Source: JBCDCP01 sp039181495
Lineage (GTDB): Bacteria > Pseudomonadota > Alphaproteobacteria > Rhizobiales > Tepidamorphaceae
Reading direction: 5' to 3'
NCBI GenBank assembly: GCA_039181495.1
Contig: JBCDCP010000083.1
Coordinates: forward strand, 1 to 13,130
DNA length: 13,130 nucleotides
Shown here piece by piece: positions 7,366 through 13,130 of this stretch. The notes below the pieces were generated by a model, which was not told where the DNA came from, did not search any database, and was given only the letters and a program-made list of their open reading frames with translations. Position 1 is the first letter of the stretch. Each line of letters begins with the position of its first letter. The position numbers and the translations under genes were made by a program.

Positions 7366-8493
7366 ATGCGCGTGATGTTTGCAGCAGGCGACGTCGGAGG
7401 TGCCCGCGCACTCCTGCCGGTGGCCCGTTTGGCCTGTCAAAGAGGGCATACTGTCCTAGCGATGGCGCATGGCGTATTGCGGCAGGAAGGGGATGAGGCT
7501 TGGTCTTGGGTGCCCCCGGGCCGGTTTCCGCAGGCGGAGAACCTGGACGCGATGTTCTATGCCACAAGCGTTGCAGACTGGACCGCCTTCCGGTTTGCGC
7601 AACATGCCAGAGCTCAAGGCGTCCCGCTCATCCACGTCCTCGACAACTGGAGCAACTATGCCAACCGACTGCTCGGTCCGGACAGCCATAGGCTGGTTCC
7701 CGACGTCTATGCCGTGATGGATGACTTGGCTGCACGCGAAGCCATCGCCAGCGGCGTTCCCGCTGACTCCGTTATTGTGACCGGGCATCCTGGGCTTACG
7801 AAGCTGAGACATGAGCGGCACACCGTTCTTGAGGGGGCGACATCCACCGAGGAAGATGGCAGTGTCGGCTCGCAACAACACATCATGTTTGTCTCAGAGC
7901 CTGCGCTGAAAGACAGCGGACAGGCTGGCCGGCAAGGATCGCGCGGTTATGACGAGATCGTTGTATCGCATTTGCTCCTGCGTTGCCTTTCCCTCGCCCA
8001 TAGACCAGATCAGCCACTTGCCCGGCTATCGGTCGTTCCTCACCCCAGAGAAGACAGAAACGGCGTTGAGGTAAGGTGGACTGAACTCGCATCACAATAC
8101 ACCGAGACAACCGGCAGCATGCTTGACTGGCAGTTGACCCCGCCTGACCAGGTTCGCGAAACACTCCATGGTGCGAACGTCATTGTCGGAATGACATCCA
8201 TCTTGCTGTATGAGGCGTGGCTGTTGGGAAAACACGCGGTCAGCGTTCAACCTAACTTACAAAATGACGAGTTGCGCGCGCTCGCAGAGCGGGACGGCCT
8301 GGTATTTTGCGATTCCGAAGATGCGGCAATTCGAACGCTGCCATCTGTTCTGTCGCATTTCGCTCAGCGCGAATTGGCCCCGAGGCCGGATCTGCGGTTG
8401 CACGAGCAGGCAAGCACGACTCTCCTGGCGCTGGCCGAACGCTGTTCAGGAATACACAACCGAAATCAGAAACCTACAATGCGCCCCGCGTAG
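7366..8493 (+). CDS. GT-B-like protein of unknown function, possible glycosyltransferase
   Basis: I do not recognise a precise family. The 375-residue protein reads like a two-domain GT-B fold. A glycine-rich N-terminus (AAGDVGGARALLPVARLA, 6-23) is followed by a first Rossmann-like half, PDVYAVMDDLAAREA at 112-126 and TGHPGL at 139-144. The second half has VVPHPRED at 223-230 and GMTSILLYEAWLLGK at 275-289, a pattern seen near the nucleotide-sugar site of UDP-GlcNAc 2-epimerase-like and capsule-type transferases. No membrane segment is evident. PseG also has a GT-B-type fold, but the GHxxR-type histidine motif expected early in PseG is absent (GGARAL instead), so I do not call it PseG. GAGGT at 7354-7358 lies 7 nt before the ATG. 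Residues 150-195 look low in conservation, perhaps a variable linker. It could be a glycosyltransferase or a sugar hydrolase or epimerase. Confidence 0.7.
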   Translation: MRVMFAAGDVGGARALLPVARLACQRGHTVLAMAHGVLRQEGDEAWSWVPPGRFPQAENLDAMFYATSVADWTAFRFAQHARAQGVPLIHVLDNWSNYANRLLGPDSHRLVPDVYAVMDDLAAREAIASGVPADSVIVTGHPGLTKLRHERHTVLEGATSTEEDGSVGSQQHIMFVSEPALKDSGQAGRQGSRGYDEIVVSHLLLRCLSLAHRPDQPLARLSVVPHPREDRNGVEVRWTELASQYTETTGSMLDWQLTPPDQVRETLHGANVIVGMTSILLYEAWLLGKHAVSVQPNLQNDELRALAERDGLVFCDSEDAAIRTLPSVLSHFAQRELAPRPDLRLHEQASTTLLALAERCSGIHNRNQKPTMRPA

Positions 8494-8532
8494 TAGCCCA
8501 CCGCTTGACGTTCTGCGCCTAAATGCCACCGC

Positions 8533-8560
8533 TTGCAGTCCAGCATCTAAGCGCTAGAAC
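8533..8560 (+). promoter_or_regulatory. Candidate alphaproteobacterial housekeeping promoter for the 8601 aminotransferase
   Basis: GCTAGAAC at 8553-8560 matches the published Caulobacter -10 consensus GCTANAWC at all eight positions. A TTGCAG at 8533-8538 (4 of 6 against TTGACG) stands upstream at a spacing within the short range reported for that promoter class. It lies in the largest gap of the second half of the window (107 nt), 40 nt before the preferred ATG at 8601. The 10-mer CCACCGCTTG, whose TTG opens the -35 candidate, also occurs at 8498-8507. Chance matches to such a short box are possible. Confidence 0.4.
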
Positions 8561-8600
8561 TGACACACGTGATCGATATCGAAACAAGGCCATCTTCCAG

Positions 8601-9890
8601 ATGACGGCTACCGAACTTGCTATATTGGGCGGTCGCAAACTGCGGCAGAGCCCCTTTCCCGCCAGTGTGACGATCGGCCAGGCAGAAAAAGACGCAGTCA
8701 TGGCCACAATGGACAGCGGCGTTCTTTCAAACTATCTGGGCGCCTGGCACAAGAACTTCATGGGGGGACCGAGGGTTCGCGCATGTGAAGCCGCATGGGC
8801 TGCGCATTTCGGTGCAGATCATGCGCTTGCGGTAAATTCCAACTCCTCCGGCCTGATCGCCGCCCTTGGCGCGATTGGCATTGGGCCAGGAGACGAAGTG
8901 ATTGTGTCGCCCTATTCCATGTCAGTTTCCGCGTCCGCACCGCTGTTCTGGGGCGCGACTCCGGTCTTCGCCGACATTGAACCCAACATGTTCTGCCTCG
9001 ACCCCGAGAAGGTCGCGCTGAAGATTACGGATAAGACGCGCGCGATCATCGTGGTTGACCTGTTCGGGCAGCCCTTCGACGCGCAGGCGTTCCGCGCGCT
9101 TGCTGACAGGCATGACCTGAAGATCATTGAAGACTGTGCGCAAGCACCGGGCGCGTCGTTGAATGGTATACCGGCCGGGCTCCTGGGCGATGTCGGCATC
9201 TTCTCGCTCAACTACCACAAGCATATCCATGCCGGTGAAGGAGGTATCATCGTTACCAACGATGATGAGATCGCAGAACGGGTCGCATTGATCCGAAACC
9301 ATGCCGAGGCCGTTGTGGAAGCCAAGGGCGTCACCGACTTGACCAACATGCTGGGCTTCAACTTCCGCATGACGGAGATCGAGGCCGCGATTGCCGAGCA
9401 GCAGCTCGCACGGCTCAATCACTTACTCGAACAGCGCTGGCGAAACGTGGCATTGTTCGAGAGCAAAATGGCGGGGTTCCCTGCGCTCAAGATGCCGAAG
9501 GTCAGGCCCGGTGCCAAGCACGCCTATTACGTCCACGCCTGCCTGTGGAACGCCGAAGCCACAAACATTTCCCGCGATGTCTTTATCGATGCGGTCAAGG
9601 CGGAATTGCCCGTCTTCGAACTGCGTGAGGAGGAAGGCGTCAAGCTCAGCTATGGATATGTCCGGCCACTGTATCGCCTGCCGATTTTCCAGGCCCGCTA
9701 CAACCATGGCCGCGCCGGCAATGGCAAAGCTGCAATCGAGACACCCCATTGCCCGGTGGTCGAGGATTTGCATCATCGCGATCTGGTGACTCACGAGTTC
9801 ATCGTTCCCTCCATGTGTGAAAGCGATATCGACGACGTCGTGTCCGCATTCGAAAAAGTCTGGCACCAGCGTGATCGGCTTAACTCCTGA
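8601..9890 (+). CDS. DegT/DnrJ/EryC1/StrS-family sugar aminotransferase (second in the window)
   Basis: This is a PLP-dependent aminotransferase that would convert a keto-sugar to an amino sugar. From the 8601 start it has 429 residues, longer than PseC, and belongs to a different branch: LAILGG near the N-terminus, GGPRVRACEAAW at 55-66, IIEDCAQAPG at 175-184 with the PLP-contacting Asp178, and NYHKHIHAGEGG at 204-215 with the Schiff-base Lys207. All expected catalytic residues are present. An ATG at 8523 would add 26 residues, but it has no ribosome-binding site, lies upstream of the candidate promoter and the extra residues look unlike this family; 8601 has AAGG about 10 nt upstream. The gene for a Gfo/Idh/MocA oxidoreductase upstream could supply its keto substrate. 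The exact sugar and carbon are unknown. Confidence 0.9.
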   Translation: MTATELAILGGRKLRQSPFPASVTIGQAEKDAVMATMDSGVLSNYLGAWHKNFMGGPRVRACEAAWAAHFGADHALAVNSNSSGLIAALGAIGIGPGDEVIVSPYSMSVSASAPLFWGATPVFADIEPNMFCLDPEKVALKITDKTRAIIVVDLFGQPFDAQAFRALADRHDLKIIEDCAQAPGASLNGIPAGLLGDVGIFSLNYHKHIHAGEGGIIVTNDDEIAERVALIRNHAEAVVEAKGVTDLTNMLGFNFRMTEIEAAIAEQQLARLNHLLEQRWRNVALFESKMAGFPALKMPKVRPGAKHAYYVHACLWNAEATNISRDVFIDAVKAELPVFELREEEGVKLSYGYVRPLYRLPIFQARYNHGRAGNGKAAIETPHCPVVEDLHHRDLVTHEFIVPSMCESDIDDVVSAFEKVWHQRDRLNS

Positions 9891-10443
9891 CAGTGACATT
9901 CTGGCTGCCGCACCGCTGATTGAAACGGAACGGCTAGCGCTCCAGTCATTCGGCAGGCGCCATCTGACGGCAAACTATGTCGGCTGGCTCAATGATCCCG
10001 AGACGATGCGGTTCAGCGAGAACCGGCACCGTCGGCACACGTCGGAATCCGCCCTCGCCTACATCGCCGGCATCGCCAATAGCCCAAGCTTGCTTTGGAC
10101 CATCGAAGCAAAAGACCTCGCCAACATGCATATCGGGAATATCAGCGCGACGATTGATCCTCAGAATCGCGTTGCTGACATAGGAATTCTGATCGGCGAG
10201 AAGGAGGCTTCAAACCGGGGATATGGCGCTGAAGCATGGCGTGCCGTGTTGCGTTATCTTGCCGACCGAAGTGACATCGACAAGGTCACCGGGGGGTGTT
10301 TGGAATCCCATGTCGCCATGCAGCGGATCATGCAGAAGTCGGGCATGCAGTGCGACGGCCGTCGCCGTCGGCACTATGTATTTGAGGGGAACAGAACTGA
10401 TCTGGTGTATATGGCGCACTATGCCGACGATGGACCATCATGA
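9871..10443 (+). CDS. GNAT-family N-acetyltransferase (RimJ/RimL-like); candidate PseH
   Basis: This is an acetyl-CoA-dependent acetyltransferase of about 190 residues from a GTG start at 9871. It opens with the RimJ/RimL-like pattern LIETERLALQSF (16-27) and WLNDPETMRF (39-48), and carries the acetyl-CoA pyrophosphate-binding region NRGYGAEAW at 115-123. CLESHVAMQRIMQKSGM (143-159) is the usual C-terminal GNAT segment. The start is uncertain: an ATG at 9817 is in frame but would overlap the aminotransferase by 74 nt, whereas GTG 9871 overlaps by 20 nt. Its stop overlaps the next start as ATGA. A likely role is acetylating the amino group made by one of the two aminotransferases. PseH is a GNAT enzyme of similar size, so this could fill that missing step, but it sits in the other module. 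Protein acetylation is less likely here. Confidence 0.83.
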   Translation: MIGLTPDSDILAAAPLIETERLALQSFGRRHLTANYVGWLNDPETMRFSENRHRRHTSESALAYIAGIANSPSLLWTIEAKDLANMHIGNISATIDPQNRVADIGILIGEKEASNRGYGAEAWRAVLRYLADRSDIDKVTGGCLESHVAMQRIMQKSGMQCDGRRRRHYVFEGNRTDLVYMAHYADDGPS

Positions 10444-11573
10444 AGTACTGTCCCAAATGCCTTCAGCCTGACACGCGCCCTAACACTGAATTCACCGATA
10501 CCGGCATCTGTCCGGCTTGTTCGTATCATGCAGAACACAGCAAGATCGATTGGGCTGAACGCCGGGACATTCTGCTGGCCCTGGCTGACCACTATCGCAA
10601 TCCGTCAGCCCAATATGATTGCATCATCGGCGTCAGCGGCGGGAAGGACAGCACCCGACAGGCTCTTTGGGTGCGCGATTACCTCAAGCTTCGACCCCTG
10701 CTGGTCTGCCTCTCCTATCCGCCGGAACAGATCACGGACAAAGGGGTCAAGAACTTGTCCAACCTGGTCGAACTGGGGTTCGATCTCATCCAATCCTGCC
10801 CTGCTCCAATCACATGGCAAAAGCTCATGCGCGCCGCATTCGACAACTTTGCCAACTGGGCAAAAGCGACCGAACTCGCTTTGTTCTCGGCCGTGCCGCA
10901 ACTGGCGATTCAGTACAAAATCCCCTTGATCCTGTGGGGTGAAAACCCGGGCCTACAGCTTGGTGATATGGCGACACTCGGCCCAACAGGTTATGACGGC
11001 AACAATCTCAGACACATGAACACGCTCGCCGGCGGCAGCAATGATTGGATGCGTGAGGCCGGGTTCTCCCCTCGCGAACTCATTCCCTACACCTATCCGA
11101 CGGTCGAGGAGTTCGCCGAGAACGACATCCAGATTGTCTATCTTGGGTGGTTCCTCGGTGATTGGTCGTTATTGAACAACGGTATGGTTTCATCGTTGAA
11201 CGGTCTTCACATGCGCGATGATGAACCGCAAAACACCGGTGATCTGTATGGGGTCTCGTCGCTAGACGAGGACTGGGTCACGCTCAATCAGATGATCAAA
11301 TACTACAAGTTCGGATTCGGTCGGGCGACCGACTACGCCAACGAACTGATCCGCATGGGCGTCATCACCCGCGAACGGGGCATCGTACTGGTCGAAAAGT
11401 ACGACGGTGTTTGCTCAGAAAAGTACATTTCTGATTTCTGCCAGTTTATCGATATCTCCACCGCCGACTTCTGGACCAAGGTTCGTTCGGTGACCAATGC
11501 CGAATTGTTCGACCTGACAAGCACCAATGCGATCAAGCCGCGCTTTACGGTTGGCGAGGATTTTCTGCATTGA
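10440..11573 (+). CDS. N-acetyl sugar amidotransferase (WbpG/PseA family)
   Basis: Enzymes of this family convert an acetamido group on a sugar to acetamidino using ATP and ammonia: WbpG acts in P. aeruginosa O-antigen synthesis and PseA in Campylobacter acetamidino-pseudaminic acid. The 377-residue protein starts with two CxxC pairs (Cys4/Cys7 and Cys24/Cys27), likely a zinc ribbon. The ATP-pyrophosphatase P-loop SGGKDS follows at 66-71. WGENPG at 166-171, KFGFGRATDYANELIRMG at 290-307 and VEKYDG at 318-323 match the conserved C-terminal part. Its ATG overlaps the acetyltransferase stop by 4 nt, and its own stop overlaps the TTG start of hisH, so the three are probably coupled. The adjacent glutaminase and HisF-like barrel would deliver ammonia. 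The substrate could be pseudaminic acid or the product of the second aminotransferase; this cannot be decided here. Confidence 0.92.
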   Translation: MKYCPKCLQPDTRPNTEFTDTGICPACSYHAEHSKIDWAERRDILLALADHYRNPSAQYDCIIGVSGGKDSTRQALWVRDYLKLRPLLVCLSYPPEQITDKGVKNLSNLVELGFDLIQSCPAPITWQKLMRAAFDNFANWAKATELALFSAVPQLAIQYKIPLILWGENPGLQLGDMATLGPTGYDGNNLRHMNTLAGGSNDWMREAGFSPRELIPYTYPTVEEFAENDIQIVYLGWFLGDWSLLNNGMVSSLNGLHMRDDEPQNTGDLYGVSSLDEDWVTLNQMIKYYKFGFGRATDYANELIRMGVITRERGIVLVEKYDGVCSEKYISDFCQFIDISTADFWTKVRSVTNAELFDLTSTNAIKPRFTVGEDFLH

Positions 11574-12184
11574 GCCGGAATGAAGACAAGCGTGTCGGGA
11601 TTGCCGATTACGGCGTTGGCAATCTTGCATCGTTGGAAGGCGCGTTGCGTCGCCTTGGTTACAAGGTCACCATGGGCCATAAGGAGAGCGGTTTTACCTC
11701 GGTCAGAACTCTGTTTCTACCAGGGGTTGGATCATTTGGGTTTGCCGCTGAGAACCTTCGACAGACCGGACTGGACCGCTTCATCACCAATCGATTTCAT
11801 GCCCGCGATCTGCCGGTGGTCGGAATCTGCCTTGGGATGCAGTTGCTTTTCGAGCACTCCGAAGAAGGTGATGCCGCTGGTCTCGGTCTGCTAGAAGGAA
11901 GAGTCCAAGGGTTTAGCCGCCGCCAATGCCACGTCGGTTGGAACCTGGTACAGCGGCCGAGCTGGGTGTCGGGCGACGCGGACAAAAGTGCGTTCTATTT
12001 CAATCACTCCTTCCGCGTGACCTGCCCCAGAAGCTATGTGGACCAGACGGCGGACTATGATGGTGAGTTCCCGGCCATTGTATCGGAAGGGTTGTTCACG
12101 GGTGTGCAGTTTCATCCGGAGAAGAGCCAGATGAGCGGACAGCTCTTGCTGCGGCGCCTGGTGGAGGGCGGGACCGATTCTTAA
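11570..12184 (+). CDS. hisH: HisH-type glutamine amidotransferase (imidazole glycerol phosphate synthase subunit HisH-like)
   Basis: This is a class I glutaminase subunit that releases ammonia from glutamine for a partner synthase. The 204-residue protein has GVGNLASL at 15-22, the oxyanion-loop region PGVGSFG at 51-57, the nucleophile Cys87 in GICLGMQ (85-91), FYFNHSF at 142-148, and the His182/Glu184 pair in GVQFHPEKSQ (178-187), so the catalytic triad is complete. The start is TTG at 11570: no ATG or GTG is in frame nearby, and GAGGA at 11556-11560 lies 9 nt upstream. It overlaps the preceding stop as TTGA. Its place between sugar amidotransferases points to ammonia supply for sugar amidination, as for HisH2, rather than to histidine synthesis; no other his gene is in the window. 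Confidence 0.92.
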   Translation: MSRNEDKRVGIADYGVGNLASLEGALRRLGYKVTMGHKESGFTSVRTLFLPGVGSFGFAAENLRQTGLDRFITNRFHARDLPVVGICLGMQLLFEHSEEGDAAGLGLLEGRVQGFSRRQCHVGWNLVQRPSWVSGDADKSAFYFNHSFRVTCPRSYVDQTADYDGEFPAIVSEGLFTGVQFHPEKSQMSGQLLLRRLVEGGTDS

Positions 12185-12197
12185 ACGGCTTGTTGGT

Positions 12198-12962
12198 GTG
12201 ATCACGGTCCTGAATGGTTGGGCCGTTCAATCCATCGGATACTCGACCTATCTGCCACTGGGCCGCCCGGAGATACTGGCGGAGAACTTCGATCGATGGC
12301 AGCTGGACGAAATCCTCGTCGTGGCTATCGATGCAGGCCAAACCGGCGATGGCCCGCGACTAGATATCGTCGAAGCTATCTCCCGAATGCAGATAACCAC
12401 CCCGTTGTCCTATCTTGGAGGGATCCGAGGTCCGGGCGATGCCAAGGCTCTCATCAATGCCGGCGCCGATCGCGTGGTTATGGAAAGCCTGTTCATCGAC
12501 GATCCCGATGAGGCCGGCGCTGTTGCCGCCGCAATCGGGCGGCAAGCAGTCATCCGCGCCCAACCGATGCACCTTGAGAATGGCCGGGTCTTGGCTCACG
12601 ATCCCCGGGGCAAATATCCGGATCGACCAATCGATGCGTTGGGGCTGCTCGAGAGCACCAATCAGCCCTTCAGCGAGCTCTTCCTAATTGACTGGAAGAA
12701 TGAGGGTAAGGCCGCAGCCTTCGACAGTCGTCTTCTCGCCCCCTTCTTGAATACCGATCTACAGTTAATCTGCTTTGGCGGTATCAGTGAGAAAACACAG
12801 GTCAGCGCGCTGTTCGACTTTGACTGTGTGTCGGCAGCGGCGGTTGGCAATGCCCTGAGCTGGAAAGAGTTGGCGCATAGGGACCTTATGAAGGCAACCG
12901 AGGTTGATGCGGTCCGGGCTATCTCTTACGGCAAAGTGACACGGGGCGCCCGCGAATGGTGA
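12198..12962 (+). CDS. Diverged HisF-like TIM-barrel protein (acetamidino-modification type)
   Basis: This 254-residue protein is a (beta/alpha)8 barrel of the HisA/HisF superfamily, about the usual HisF length. The phosphate-site glycines are recognisable in YLGGIRGPGDAKALINAGAD (72-91) and in FGGISEKTQ (193-201). The N-terminus (MITVLNGWAVQ) is short and lacks the CLDVxxGRVVKG segment with the first catalytic Asp. By eye, the position of the second Asp (VAIDAK in canonical HisF) falls on VIRAQ (118-122), giving Arg120. It is therefore unlikely to make imidazole glycerol phosphate. It more likely forms the ammonia-channelling partner of HisH, as HisF2/AglZ-type proteins do for WbpG. The start is GTG at 12198, 13 nt after hisH, with a poor ribosome-binding site, suggesting translational coupling. 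The last codons overlap the next gene by 7 nt. Confidence 0.87.
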   Translation: MITVLNGWAVQSIGYSTYLPLGRPEILAENFDRWQLDEILVVAIDAGQTGDGPRLDIVEAISRMQITTPLSYLGGIRGPGDAKALINAGADRVVMESLFIDDPDEAGAVAAAIGRQAVIRAQPMHLENGRVLAHDPRGKYPDRPIDALGLLESTNQPFSELFLIDWKNEGKAAAFDSRLLAPFLNTDLQLICFGGISEKTQVSALFDFDCVSAAAVGNALSWKELAHRDLMKATEVDAVRAISYGKVTRGAREW

Positions 12963-13130
12963 AGCAGTGTACTCGTTGTTTGTACCCATCACGCCATCCA
13001 CTTGGCATCACATTCGATGCAGTAGGGGTATGTTCCGGCTGCCGAATCCATGATGAGAAGGACCGGATCGACTGGGATGCGCGCTGGCGTGAACTAGAAG
13101 AACTGGTAGAGCCCTATCGATCGAAGGGAG
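12956..13130 (+). CDS. Second N-acetyl sugar amidotransferase-like gene (5' part only, cut by the window end)
   Basis: A frame opening at ATG 12956 (GTG at 12959 is the next codon) stays open for 58 codons to the end of the window. The translation begins MVKQCTRCLYPS, then has GITFDAVGVCSGC and KDRIDWD. This repeats the N-terminal layout of the amidotransferase at 10440: two CxxC pairs (Cys5/Cys8 and Cys26/Cys29) followed by the IDW motif and a predicted helix. It overlaps the HisF-like gene by 7 nt, so it belongs to the same operon. The residues differ enough from the first copy that it is a separate paralogue, not a recent duplicate. The ATP-binding loop lies beyond the window, so activity cannot be judged. 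It is too short to appear as a complete gene here. Confidence 0.8.
   Translation, partial: MVKQCTRCLYPSRHPLGITFDAVGVCSGCRIHDEKDRIDWDARWRELEELVEPYRSKG

Noticed and set aside
7366..8493. PseG assignment for the GT-B-like protein
   Set aside because: The early GHxxR-type motif expected of PseG is absent and the protein is about 100 residues longer than typical PseG. It is kept only as a possible functional substitute.
8523..8600. N-terminal extension of the second aminotransferase from ATG 8523
   Set aside because: No ribosome-binding site precedes it, the extra 26 residues are unlike the usual start of the family, and it would place the promoter candidate inside the coding region.
11570..12962. 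Histidine biosynthesis operon
   Set aside because: Only HisH- and HisF-like genes are present, the HisF-like protein appears to lack both catalytic Asp residues, and both neighbours are sugar amidotransferases.
1..13130. Mobile elements, CRISPR arrays, tRNA or rRNA genes
   Set aside because: No transposase or integrase frame, no regularly spaced repeats, no terminal inverted repeats and no RNA gene pattern were seen.

Overview
The window is a 13.1 kb stretch of surface-sugar biosynthesis genes. All confident genes lie on the + strand and are mostly tightly packed, with four start/stop overlaps. Composition is moderately GC-rich, and GTG and TTG starts are used beside ATG. One intergenic promoter candidate fits the Caulobacter-type consensus (TTGACG-like box, short spacer, GCTANAWC). 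Together with the flm/pse-type gene set, this suggests an alphaproteobacterium, perhaps of the Caulobacterales/Maricaulales/Rhodobacterales kind. The lineage is inference; no rRNA or other marker gene is present.

Layout. (1) Positions 1-1164: a possible gene tail at the left edge, then pseI (pseudaminic acid synthase). (2) Positions 1459-3282: an MsbA-type ABC exporter half-transporter between two gene-free gaps (294 and 93 nt). (3) Positions 3376-6288: pseB-pseC-pseF, nearly contiguous, giving the first two steps and the CMP-activation step of pseudaminic acid synthesis. (4) Positions 6352-9890: a Gfo/Idh/MocA oxidoreductase, an unassigned GT-B-like protein and a second, longer DegT-family aminotransferase. 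(5) Positions 9871-13130: a run in which every gene overlaps or nearly touches the next: GNAT acetyltransferase, N-acetyl sugar amidotransferase (WbpG/PseA family), HisH-type glutaminase, diverged HisF-like barrel, and the start of a second amidotransferase cut by the window end.

How they fit together. PseB, PseC, PseI and PseF form a CMP-pseudaminic acid pathway, but recognisable PseG (UDP-sugar hydrolase) is absent and PseH (N-acetyltransferase) is not assured; the GNAT at 9871 is one candidate for PseH. The later genes look like a sugar-tailoring module. An oxidoreductase plus aminotransferase could install an amino group and the GNAT could acetylate it. HisH with the HisF-like barrel could pass ammonia from glutamine to the amidotransferase(s), turning an acetamido group into an acetamidino group, as described for WbpG/HisH2/HisF2 and PseA systems. 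The most distinctive points are two different amidotransferase genes flanking one hisH-hisF pair, and a HisF-like protein that appears to lack both catalytic aspartates of histidine biosynthesis. The product is likely a modified nonulosonic acid or a companion amino sugar for flagellin or surface polysaccharide; the exact sugar cannot be read from the sequence.
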